A stretch of DNA of 64,000 nucleotides. Source: Trichosphaerium sp. ATCC 40318. Lineage: Eukaryota > Discosea > Flabellinia > Trichosidae. The position numbers and the translations under genes were made by a program. Below are positions 10,905 to 23,500 of the stretch, one piece after another; the first letter of the stretch is position 1, and the number at the start of each line of letters is the position of its first letter. The stretch is taken from positions 496,001-560,000 of the forward strand of contig JALMLS010000376.1 of the NCBI GenBank assembly GCA_038496445.1, in the 5' to 3' direction. A model generated the notes under the pieces. That model saw only the letters and a list, made by a program, of their open reading frames with translations, searched no databases and was not told where the DNA came from.

Positions 10905-11397
10905 TCGTTGACTTCCATGTACAAGAACATGAAATTTTAACGCATATAAACTAAGTACAAAACTGCGCAAAAAAACGAGAAAAAAACAGAAAAACGTAAC
11001 CAAAAATAACCACCAACTTTTTTGGACTTCGCAAACACTTGCAGTTTTTGCAATCAAGTATTCATAAGTGCCAATATATTTTTAAAGACTGTATTAAATA
11101 TTTGTATACTTCCTTTTTATCTTCATGTGAATGAGTATTGATCACTTCAACAAAAACAAACTTTTACCATAAAAACTATTTGTTGAAAGCTATTCCTTTT
11201 GTGTTGGATCAGAACTCATTTTCAAAGCCTGTACATAAAAGGCTCTAATAGTGTGTAGTTCCAATATGAGAATTCATAAGTGACGTCACTCTAAGAGTGC
11301 CACGTTATGATTTTTTTCCTACCTTGTGAACGTTTCAAGTCAAATTATGTGAAATAGCGAAGGCTAATTATACCATAAACACTAAATAACAACAGCA
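10905..11397. other. Intergenic region, no gene seen
   Basis: Spacer between the G-alpha stop and the esterase start on the same strand. It is AT-rich with no supported ORF. It should contain the G-alpha 3' UTR and the esterase promoter. Confidence 0.55.
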
Positions 11398-12510
11398 ATG
11401 ACAGCACAAGTAACGAAAGTATTCATTCTAGCAGGCCAATCTAATATGTGTGGCCGTGCAGAGGCAAAACAATTACCAAACGAACTAAAAGGTCCATACG
11501 ACCGCGTTGAAATCAGATATGACGTAGATCGCAATTTTGGTGCGTTTGTTATTTAATTAAATCATTTTAACTCCATCAGGATTTCCATGGGCAACAAACA
11601 AGACATGGGAACCAGTACAACCACAGAAATCCCTTGGGTTAAAGAAAACGCTGTTTGGTACGTTATCGCTTAATTTGGCTCTCAACGCTAATTATTGCGT
11701 AAAATAGGTCCAGAAATAACGCTCGCTAGAGATGTAGGCGAAATGTACCCTGCTGACACTAAGATTAAGTTTATTAAATTCTCAATGGGTACAACATCCT
11801 TTAAACATTACTAAACATTCCTAATAATACTCTATTAGGTAGTACAAACTTATACCAGAACTGGAGCCCTCAGAATAATGGCAAGAAAGGCTACTACGCA
11901 GCATTTGTAAAATTCGTCAAAGAGGTAAAACAATCTTGTCCAACCTACACCAACTAACTCTTTTTTTTTTAACATCAGGCTCTTGATTCTATTGAAGGTG
12001 GTTATGGTACGATTATTTAATACGAAAATACTTGAATTGTAAAACATGTGATTGTGTTTAAGTGTCAAGACTAACATTTGATAAAAATAGAAATCGAAGC
12101 ACTGTTTTGGAATCAAGGAAGTGGTGATTCCTTCCCGAATAAGCAAAAAATTGCTAATGCCTATGGATTTAATTTACGCCAGCTTATATTCAAAGTGAAA
12201 GAAGACTTAGGAATGTCTAAAGACGTACGTTGAGACCAACAGGAATGTCAATTTTTGTTGACAAAGTTCTTCTTTTTTTTAGGCACTATGGATTTCTACA
12301 ATTATTAATGGCACAAAATGGAGACGTGGTGGACTTGTACCTACTATCAATGAAGCTATTAAGAGTGTTTCAAAAAGTTTACCTTTTTGTGGAGTAGTTG
12401 ACTCTATTGACCTTCCTCTAAAGTCTGATAATATCCATTTGGATCATAAAGCACTTCAAACGCTTGGACATAGATATGCACAAAAATTGAAAGAAATGAA
12501 AAAATTGTAA
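11398..12510 (+). CDS. SASA-type carbohydrate esterase (sialate O-acetylesterase-like)
   Basis: An SGNH-fold acetyl esterase of the SASA/CE6 type, expected to remove O-acetyl groups from sugars. The start MTAQVTKVFILAGQSNMCGR places the nucleophile Ser in the family GQSN block within the first 16 residues, so there is no signal peptide and it is probably cytosolic. Later exons read FPWATNKTWEPVQPQKSLGL, GPEITLARDVGEMYP, NLYQNWSPQNNG and WNQGSGDSFPNKQK. The C-terminal Asp/His block is DNIHLDHKALQTLGHRYA. About seven introns, all short. The usual WHQGE(S)D block reads WNQGSGD here, an altered motif that may affect activity. The total of roughly 250-270 residues suits the family. Confidence 0.85.
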
Positions 12511-12891
12511 AATACGATACTGTTGTACACTTCGACGTGAATTTTTAGAGTGGTTTATTCAGCTGCAATAAAATGGTTGGAGGCGAATAGAAGCTTTAAT
12601 GTTGTCTTGTGCTGCTAGGATCATCACTCACAATGTGACTGTTGCAATCAAAATAGCATTAAAATAATGGATACTATGATTGTGTCAGATCTAAAAATGT
12701 TCTGTGGTGTAATTTATATGAGCTTAATTAGATAACAGTATCGAGGCTGCTGTATTGTCACCTGGCAGGTTGATATTAAGGTACACTTCCAGCATAAGTG
12801 CAGATTTGAAACTAGTTTGAATTGTTAAGTTTCCACAAGTCTTTCTCTAAAACCTGCGAAAGACACAAACCAAACATTATTACCCTCAAAT
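12511..12891. other. Intergenic region, no gene seen
   Basis: 380 nt between two plus-strand genes. No ORF or RNA signature was recognised. Confidence 0.5.
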
Positions 12892-14170
12892 ATGGCGTCT
12901 ATCTTCTCAGATAACGAGACAACATTATTGTTTGATCAGAGTGAACTACGTAGGCATAAACGAATTAAACGCGCGTCTGTATGAACAACAAACCGATATT
13001 TTAGGTAATGTTCCTAACGGAAACCTTTAGTACATACCTGACGAGGAGAGAAATAGCCCACAGATAGAGTATGTAAAAAGGCTTCGTAAATTAAGGTTCA
13101 GAAGGCACGTGACACTAGTAAACATTGTATTAGCATAGAATTTTGTAAAAATTATCCATACGTGACCGATGGTTTCGTTCCCAAATGAATTATTCTTTCT
13201 TAAGATATGTTTTAGACAATGGAAAAGCGCTGGTGTCGTATTTGTGCTTCTTGGTACTTTTTTATTCTATTCCCGTACGTTGCAGTTGGCGAGAATTTCG
13301 TCATCAGTTTTGATTGTATTTTTGGCTAACGTTTTGTTTTGTCATTATACCAAAGCCAATTGAAGCTTCGATTAGCGATGCGCAGTACGCAAACAGTACG
13401 TAATATTAGCTTCCTGTTATTTTGACACGTGATAGCGTCCATAAGTGATTTTGGTGGTCCTGAAGTTGATGTTGATCTTTCGGTACTTGTTATTATATGA
13501 ATCCTTTCTAGCTGACAAAGAATGTAGTTTACGTTGTCTATTTTGAACAGAAACTATATATCTGTAGTTCTAGAAAACGCAAATTTTGAAATGGAGTATC
13601 GCGATGTAGACTTTTCTATCACACTTGGCCGTGTATGTTTTTTTTACTGTTGGTTTTTTGTTTGTCTTATGTTTTCATGTAGATCAGCCTACCTAAACCG
13701 ACGCTATTATCGAAAGGACAAGTGGTAATTTTAAACTATTTTTATTTGGCAATGCTATTAATGTGTTCCATACATTCTGGGATCAGCAATCAAATCTGCT
13801 TTATTACAAAAGTTTTCTTTTTTTTTTCTTTTTTTTTTTTGTTTTGATTTGTTCTTCTTAGCGTATTCCAATATTTTTTCGTTTCTCAAGTAAGAACTTG
13901 GCCATTCCTCCTGTAGAATACTTGAGGATAGTAAAAAAGTTTACAAAAGATGTATTGGCTGGCATTATACCCGTTCTTTTTAGAGGCAAACTTCATGTTA
14001 GAGTTTTTGGCATCAGGCCAACAGTAAGCTTTGAAGCGCCTGTAGAATTCAAACTTGGTGATGTTTTAAATACTAACATACCGCCAAACCCTATAATAGG
14101 AGGGAAAAATTTTGGGGCACAGCAATCGATTCTTAACATGTTAGTTGGTGCAGTGCAGAATGTTAACTGA
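12892..14170 (+). CDS. LEA-2-like membrane-anchored protein
   Basis: It starts MASIFSDNETTLLFDQSEL, followed by a basic cytosolic segment (RRHKRIKRAS) and a charged exon (YIPDEERNSPQIEYVKRLRK). One hydrophobic membrane segment follows (SAGVVFVLLGTFLFYS). The remaining exons read PKPIEASISDAQYAN, NPNFEMEYRDVDFSITLG-like, and a final exon FFRFSSKNLAIPPVEYL ... PTVSFEAPVEFKLGDVL ending in VGAVQNVN. The layout of a basic head, one TM helix and a beta-sandwich with N-P-N-F/Y fits LEA-14/LEA-2 (WHy-type) proteins, which bind membranes or lipids. Exon joins around 13260-13380 are uncertain. The intron at 13105-13215 most likely uses a GC donor (GCACGTG). Confidence 0.6.
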
Positions 14171-14566
14171 ATAAACAATAAAAAACTAAACCTTAAAACT
14201 TTAACATCTCACGTTTCAAAGTGATAAACGTGTATTTCTATAAACTCTTTCGCGTATCCGTACGTAGACCATCTTGCACTGTTGTGTTGTCGATTTGTTC
14301 ATCTGAGAAAAGTACAGCAAAGTTTGTTGAGATGCTTTTCTTGAAACACAACAAGTAATCAAGTCGACATAGCGAAGGATGATTGAGTTATGTTTGTATA
14401 CAGATAGCAGTATTGTTTTGAAGGGTGTTGTTCACAAACAACAACCAAATAGTTGTGTATTGTTACAATTTTCTAAAAGGGTGACGATCAATCGTAAAAA
14501 ACAGTTTGGGACTAATTTTTATTTAGGTTAACAAGTTTGTCGTGCTTCTTTTACAAGTGGATTCTT
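14171..14566. other. Convergent 3' spacer
   Basis: 396 nt between the stop codons of the plus-strand LEA-2-like gene and the minus-strand giant gene. It carries both 3' UTRs and no other gene I can support. Confidence 0.5.
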
Positions 14567-17500
14567 CTAATTACGGGAATCCAGTTCTACACCATCAAAT
14601 CTCTTTGCGCTTCCTTGTTTTGGTGATCCTTTTGTCTTCAGTATAATGACACCCACAACAATAGCTATCAAAGCGAGCACAACAAGTACAGCAACGGCCA
14701 CTACACCATAGAACGCTGGAGACTTCATGAAAGAAGAATTATTGCTGTCATTGTCCGTCACAGATGACTTTCCTCCTCTGGCTGCTAGACCATCCTAATA
14801 ACATTGTTAGGTACTTTAAATGTTATGATTAGGCTTCTTACGTTTGTTATGAACTTGTAGAGGACAGATAATGAATGGACATCTCCGTTGATAGCTGTAA
14901 CATCAAGTGAAACTTCAATGATGTACTCAGTATTTTTATCTACATTAGCATCTGACAAATTAAACGTCATGTAGAGTTCTGAGATGAACTCATTCAATTG
15001 CCAATTGGTTGAAACACCTGTTTGGCTATTTGGTGTTGACATTTTACGAGAATAACTGGTTTGTACTTTCTTACAACCCTAAACACTCATTAGATTTTGA
15101 AGAAAAAAATAAAGTTCCAAGAAACTAGCTGCCAATAAAAAAGAAGCCGTACGGTGGTTAGGTAATCTTCCTTGAAATCGCATAACCAAGCATCTGTAGC
15201 TTCCATGTCTATAATACTTGAAAACAAACTTGAGCTCTCGAATACAATTCTTGCTTCTTCGTCAGGTGCATAAGTAGTAGCAGTTGCACCTAAGGCAAAA
15301 ATAAGAAGTTATTTCCTCTGGAGCAAAAAATTCATTTGATTGTACGCACTTGAATATACACCTCTTGCTCTTGCTTCGATTTGTGGATCTTCTATAACTT
15401 CAGGTTCGAAAGTAGGTATCTTAAACGAGTGTAACCCGACATAGTGTTGAACCTTCTAAACGTTCAATGTGAGCAAGAAGAAAAAAGTATGAAATAAAAA
15501 TTTGTCGCGTACGTTCGAATTGCCACAGAAGTGAAGCGTGAACTTCGTTTCTACTAAACGGAATGGATCACAATCGTGGTCGAGTGTGAGAGTCATTTCC
15601 CATTCTTGATAACACAGTGGTAATCTGGTATCCTTTAAGCAGTCATCACAAATATTCTTTTTGACATTTTTAAGAGTTCCAATTTCCTTTCCGTTTAACG
15701 TTGGATCTTCTCCTGTGAGACTAAAAAATAAGGCTATTAGTAACGTGGAATAACCAAGTGCAAATAGGCACTCTATTTGGTTGAAGAACGTACTATTGTT
15801 CGAGTCCAGTGGAACCAAGAATAGTTGTTCTGAACTGTACTGTGTACATGTTCACTCCTGCATCATATGATATATCTTTTGTTTCGAAACTAACACTAGC
15901 TCCACTTGATAGTAAACCTGCGCTGTAGACCACTAATGGATTTTTCTTATCTGGTTCGAATAGATTGATGTTCTAAGTAAGCAAAAAAAGTAAGCACAAG
16001 AAAAAAAGGTAGGAATTTGTTATTAATGTATGGTACCTCCACGTGATTCTCTGAGTTTCCGTTTCCATCTACCATAATCGTGCGTACAAATAAGGTGTAC
16101 AATGATCCTTTTTGACCCTTATCGTTGGTTGCAGGCTTAAAACAATGTAAGACAAAGTAGCTACTTTATGAGCTAAACTGTACCTTGGATTTAGGCCCGC
16201 ATTTGTTAAGCATGTTTTGAATATCTCCAACACCATACAAAACGATATCTTCGCAGTCGCTTGTGTAATATTGCTTAAATTCTACACCGCAGTCTGTATC
16301 TCCAGCAACGACAGAAGCCTGGATGTTGTAAGTTAAAAAAACCAGGAAATACAAAGTTAAATTATTGAACATACGTATAAAGTACGCTTATCTATGGCTG
16401 GCGCGTGTACTACAACAAGAAGGTCCTTCAAACTAGTGTATTCATCCACAGTGATTATTGAATCACGTTTTGTAACTTGTGGAAGGTCTTTACACTCTAA
16501 AAAAACAGTTAGAAGATGATTGCTCGAAAAAACCCAAATTATCTCACGAACCTGAAGACAATTGTAGCTCATCTCTTGTAGGTACTTCTTCACATTTACG
16601 CTCGCCATGAGGGAAAATAGGAACGTGTCCTGGGTTCTCAAAAGGTGTACACTTGAGTGTCCTACATTGATCTAATCCTTCTGTAAAGTTTCCTCGTATC
16701 CTAAGAAAATTATGAGAAAACAAAAACAAAATATCGGAGCTTAAACAAGCGTACGCGACACAAAATCTTTCAACGACGTTGTTGACACACTGTCCATCAA
16801 GTGTACAACAAGCACCTGGATATCTTGGAGGTTGGAATGTTGGGCACACTCTAACAGGGAACCCATCAAGGGTTTGACATATCTCTGGTGATGTTCTGAA
16901 ACAAGCATGAAGGTATGTGACAGCACACCAAACTATTAAAAGTAAATACTTGCGATATTGGCACGTGTTTATCAACGTACTATCAGGATCATCAATAGTA
17001 ACAAGAAGTGGAGTTGGAGAAGTAAGCGAAGGCAAACGTGTACTCATAGGTCCTCCTGGGCCATTGTTTTCAAGGTCGTTGTAGGTACCAACATAATAAA
17101 TATCGCCAGAAATACCTGTTGTATCAATGGTGAAGCGTTCAAAGGCTGCATTGATGTCAACGTAGCGTCCTATTAAATAAAGTTAGTTTCGTGTTTCTGA
17201 TACTCTTTTATAGATACTTACCATGACACTGAACTTGCTGTGGAAGCATGATTGGACATACAAGCTGATTTATCATGGAGTTAAAAGGCATAAATTTTCC
17301 TTGTGATATTGTTATTTCAAAAATTCCAATAGAGGCTTCGTTCTCTCCAGAATCGTCTAAGAGATAATACAATAAGTTATTGAGAATACAAAAATGGTAC
17401 TAGATAAAGTCTTGATGCTATTGCGTACCTATTATAGCAGCATCAAAGTCAATGCTGGTTGTGCCAAATGGATAGTGGAAAGTTTTCGTTGGATCTAATT

Positions 17501-20500
17501 GATCACCTTCACAAGTATCGTTTGTTAAAGGATGATTATCTAACCAGCATATATCACCAGATTCGCTGACATATTTTCCTCCTTGTACAGGCTAAACAAA
17601 AATATATTCGTAAGTTTTAAGTACGTCGTAAATCAAATTGTTACAAAAAAATTGAAATGTTTCTTCCAAAAACGTGACGTGACAGGTGGTTTGAAATGAT
17701 CACGTACAACATTGGCGATGCTGACAGCTGGTGGATCATTTATTGGGTTAACACGAATGATATAAGCCTGTTAAAGAACAAGTTAGTAAAAAATACCAAT
17801 CACAATGTGAAGGTAGGAACTTACCATTTTTACGCCTCCTCTGTGGTCGCGAACTTCAATAGTAAGCTGTTCATCACCATTCCAGTTTTCATCAGGCTCA
17901 TAGCGAACTTTTGACAGTGCTTTGTTAAGTCCAGCAAATGCTGAGTTTGCTCCAAAAGAAGTGAAGTTTCCAACAGTTGTTGGTGTATTAAGGTTCATTA
18001 ATAGCCAAACGTTTGTTCCTTGTCCTGGTATTTCTTCACCGATTTCGGCTGTGACACGGTTTATATTAAGCTCAGGTAAGAAGAGAAGTCCGTTATCGAC
18101 TGACAGAGATACTTCCATGTAGTCTAAATTTAATGTCAAATGTAAGGCACTTTTTTGTTGTTCTCTCGATCTTGTAATGGCGTACCATCATAGTCTACAT
18201 CATGGAAAGTCCATCCATCGTTGATAGTGACCTGAGTATCTTCATCAAGTGTAGCAATAATATCACAATTCTGGGTAGGAGCTAAAGGGAGAAAATTAGT
18301 TTAGTTTATCGATTGTTAAGCGTACCACTCTCGTTTAATGCATTTTGGTTTGGACATTGTATTGGTCCGATTGGATCCAATACTAGATTACTGTCGTCCA
18401 TAGTAGGAACATCATTGACGTTCTTGATTTTCAAGCTCAAATGACCAGTAAAAGAAAGACCGGCAACTGGACCAGCACCGTAATGACCGTTATCTTCAAG
18501 TCTTATATCAGCACCGAATGTTCCAGATGAATTCTCATCAGGGACAAATGATACTGTTTCCATCAATTCGTTCAATCTCAGGAGAGTTCCTTCCGCAGTA
18601 AAACCTAGCAAAGAAGTTAAAACCAGTTTAGCTGAGGTTGTGTAGGTACCAATGTTGTTTGCTAGTTGTGTAGTTGTTACACCAGCAACATCAACCCAAG
18701 TGAAGTGTCCGTTGACACGGAAGTTAGGAACTATAGCGTTGAAGTATGCTGCGAGTAAAGGATCTATGATATACGTAGCAATATTATTATCAGGGTTGAT
18801 GATAGTCGTTGAGAGCTTAGTCCTAAACTCACAGTTAACTTTTTCTTTACCAACTTTTTGTATGCACTTCTTTTCGTACCTATCAATTGTAACTCTGAAT
18901 TGTCTTGAGTCATCATCACTAGGTACATCTACGTCGCTGAAAGATGAATCAGTACGTGTGTGAATAGGCTATGGGTGTACCGCAAGAGTATTGGGAATGC
19001 TGTTTTAGGTGGATATAGTTCTAATGTTTGATCTTCTAAACCAGTAACAGTATTTGGTGAAATGACAAGAGGTTCATCATTTACAGGATCAACACTTATC
19101 GCCATGGTCTATTCAACATTAGATCTCATTAACCATGCACTAGAATTCTATTTTCACATGTTTCTAAAATCCTTACCATATTTACAGAAGCTGGTACAGG
19201 ATTGTCGCTACCAGGATCAAATGATGTACCTAAACAATGCAAAGTTAGTTCCTGAGTCATCGAGTTTTGCAAGAAATTTTTCTTCAAAATAACACGTGCC
19301 TGTCACGAGAATCTGAGTGTCTCCATGGAAATTTCTTGGAGGTACGATAACAAGTGGTTGAGTTGGAGTCGTGAACGGAGCCCAAACAAAGTCAGTTTGA
19401 ATGTTGGTATCAGATATAACATCAGGGCCAGGGAGAGCTCGCTTTTTGTTTCCGCTAGTTCCTCCTTTTGATGCGAATTGTACGTCAAAGACATCAAGCA
19501 CAGGATCATATTGGGCTGGTTTAATACGCCAACCTTTAGGTACATTGCTAATTTGGATGCCTAAGATCTCTTCTGGGTCAACAGCTTGTAAGTCAATATC
19601 TAATAAGATATCTGTGTCTTCCAAGCCCGTGGAAACTCCAACAGTCAAGTCAGGTGTTTGCGAAATACATTGGATAATAACCTAGTATAAATATTAGTTG
19701 ATACCACGTGAGAAATCAATAAATATTTACCTTGATCTCTTGGAACATCATTGGGTTTCCATCCTTGTCAAGAGCTTCTACGACTATTGTATCACGTCCA
19801 CAGAAGTTACCTAAATATAAGTCAACAAAAGCTCCAAGTACACTTAGATAGGTTGGCGTACCTGGATCGTAAGTCAAAGTACCAACGTCAGCAGAAATGC
19901 TTGCAACCTTGCCAACAACTCTGATTTGTCCGGCGAAGTATGTTACTGCAACATCAGCGCTTGGTACACCGTTCCATGTGAATGAAGCGTGATTACAGTA
20001 TAGGCGAAGTGTCATTTCTGATCCTCCAGCTGGTGGATGATTGTAACGAACTTGTACACCGACTGGCACAGGGTTAAAGTCGTAACCACGAACAAAGGCC
20101 GGAATTAAGATAACAATACGATCAACAAATGGATCAGAGAAAACGACTTGAGTTAAAGTGTTCACATCAGCTCCTGTAAGATGTGTAAGTATTTAAAGAG
20201 TGATAAGTGGTTTCTTTCAAACGTACCATTGCTCAAACTAGTTGTAACGGCTTCATCTGTACTGTAAAGAATACGTTTATTCATAGGTACTTCATCGAAT
20301 CCAGAGTTCTCATTATCGCTGAAAGTGAAGCGGATAGTTACTTCAGAAGTTCTGTTTAAAGTTTAGTTAGAATGTACAAAATCAATAAACGATTACCCTG
20401 GAGTAGCGCCACTGTCAAACTTGTAGACCATGCCGAAAATGTTGTTGTTAATATTGGCAAGAGTTCCCTTTGTCAAATGAGACTTTGTGATACATTGTAA

Positions 20501-23500
20501 AGAGTGGTACGTACATCGAGTATCAAGTGGTATGGTGTTACATATTGGTAAGCAATCGTGCCATCTGGTTCAAAAACTAACTCTCCGATACCCTCTAATA
20601 CATTGATATCGAGTGTAACCCATCCCTACATTCAAACAGTTACTCATCAAGAAACATTAGTTGACACTACTTACATCGAAAGCATCAACATCCTCAGCGA
20701 AAGATGTAAAGAAACGAGCGAAAAACTCATTTCCTGTAGTGGACACTGTAGTTGGTACAGTCAAACTTGGAGGATCATTTACCTAGTAATAAAGTAAGCT
20801 CACTAGATAGATTGTATGAGGGCTGAGTAGTATTCATACAGGGAATATAAGGATTGGCTGAACTTTTGTTGTGAAAGCGCATTTATCCTCCGGATGTCCT
20901 GCCATAGGTTCCTGAAACAAACGTGTAAGCAAACAAATGATGTATATATGCGCTTGATACCTCCTTCTCTTCAGCAATACCAACAAGTAGGAAGCAGAAT
21001 TCTCCCTCAGAGTTAGGCGCTGGGTCAAATTGAAGATCAGGAATCAAGTTAGCAGGAATGTTGCTAAAGAGACAGTTATTCGGTTGTTAGTAGTGGTGGA
21101 GTTGTACGAGGTGTCCGCAATTGGTTGTCCATTTGCAAGGAATCGCGCCTAACAAGAATTAAGGTAAGCTATTTAAAGCTCGGTATTGCGTACGCCTTGG
21201 TCAAGCTTTAGTGGACATAGGCACAAGTTATCGTGACACGATAGAGGTGCTGGAGGAGCTGCAGTAGGACCAACACCACCGTTATTGAATGGATCGGAAC
21301 AAGGAATATCACCTGCAACATCGTCTTTGACTTCAGATGACAGAAGTTTTCTAGAAATTTAATTAGCCTTCAGAGAAAGTTGTTTTTCGTGCCTGTTAAA
21401 CATTGTCACACGTCTAAAGAATATAGGTATTGACTCGAAATGCAAGTAAGTGGATTCTAAACCAACACCAATACTGACTTCTCCTTGAATGACATTTCTA
21501 GTATTTATGTTACCAGTGACACTGGCGAGTGTGCACTCAAGCCCATTGACATATGCTTTTGTATCATCCGACACAGTATCACCTAAACAGCTAGTTAAAT
21601 TTTGGTTTCTTACCTGTGTTCGCGAGTACCATTTACAGTGACTGCTACATGATGCCAGTTATTTGGTGTTATGGTGTTACCGCCAGGAACGCGCTAGAAA
21701 AAGTTCTGTTAGAATTCAGATAAGGGATTTGAAGAAAATGCAATACCCAGATTAATCTTGTTGCTTGTACTGCTCCTGCGTATGCACCGCTTAATTGATA
21801 CAAGAAAAGGTTACTTCCACCAGAAGATACACCAAATACCTTAGCATAGGGTTTTAGCAAACGACAAGAAGGTATAAAGTACCCATCCAGAGGTAAGGCC
21901 AGTTGATGGATTAGGTCCTAGCTTGTGAGCTATTGTATACGTAGCAAAAAATTGTCTTTTGCCTGGAGCAACAGGACGGAATAATGCTGTTAGCGAGAAG
22001 TCACCATTGTAGTTTATGGCGTTAGATCCAGGAGCATGAAACAAATTGGATGACTGCGTTAACAAACTATAAAATATAATGAGTGGTGGTTATTATTCAA
22101 TCTCAGCTGAGCATTATCCGTACCTGACATAGTTGTCATCTTCAGTTGTACTCAGAGAGTATCCAGTTGCTGGAGGTTCCATATGGTGTTCTAAGCCTGA
22201 AATATCCTATACAGCACGTTAATATTAGGTGTGTGGTGCACTTGTGACGCAATGTTACCTTTCCTGGCTTAAACAAATCTTCGAAATCCCACCATCCTAT
22301 GATACAGCAATCTCTTGGATTTACAGGAGATCCACTAGCCGCTGGTAGTTGACATGTACAAAGCTCTGCTTTTTTCTCATTGTATACTTCTTGCATATTC
22401 GTATCCCACAATGCAACATGCCATACACGTACATCATCAATAAAACCATCAAAATCAAGCAGATCGCCTACCTTTAAAAAAAAAACCATATTAGTATCTT
22501 GTTGAAAAATATGTTTGTAGTACTTTAACGACATCTGTATCCACAGTATTGAATGGTCCAACTTGTACTCCAGGAAGGAAAAAGATAAATCTGTTGACGT
22601 TTTGACCGTCAAAGTAAAAGACAGGAGAAACATTACCTTTTTTTAGAAAGTCAATAATCAAACAAACTTGAAAAAAAAACCCAAAAAACTGTACCGTAAG
22701 TAGCTGAAAATGCGAATTGATGCCAATCAGCCAGACCAGCTATTGTAAGTCCTTCTGTCAGTAAATTTTCGGATACCCAAGAGTCTCCTTGATCTTTGAA
22801 TCTTGAAAGAAGTTCAGCGATTTACTTTAGAAGTAACAAAAACTTACCGAAGTCTAACGTAGTTTGTAAGACCTATACGTTGTACAGAAATACTGAAAGT
22901 CCATCTCATTATTGGTTGTGTTATACTTGGTGAGGTGCGCTCGATTAGAGTATACTCTTGCTCAGTAGATGTAAAGGTTGGCGGAACACTAAATTTGATT
23001 CGAAGAGATGCTGATGTATCACCCTAGCACATGAAGCGTAAGCGGAAAATACAATCAAAAAAAAAAGGTTAGTTTTGGGGTGTACGTACCTCGAAGTTCA
23101 AAGAATTGAGGTTGTTTATCTTTGCTGTCACTCTAGAACGCAAGAACTTAAAGGCGCCACCTGAACCTTCATTTGGTGCCCATTGACCGCCTAGAATCTG
23201 CAAATGCGCTCCGAATCCGGATGAATCTTCAGCAAAAGAACCAAAAGTCTCATCCATCTTCCACCACGCTCTAAGAATATCATCACAGCAAGCATCACCA
23301 ATACCGTCACCATTGATATCTTCTTGTAAAGGATTCGATACAAAAGGACAATTATCTAATGGCACGTGAGAATCACGTGGAAATAATTTGAAAAGGCATA
23401 AAACCAAGCGTACCACAGCGATCTCCTACGCCATCTTCATCAGTATCAGGTTCATCACAGTTACAAATGCCAAGACTAAGGATTTCTGAGTCATCGATAT

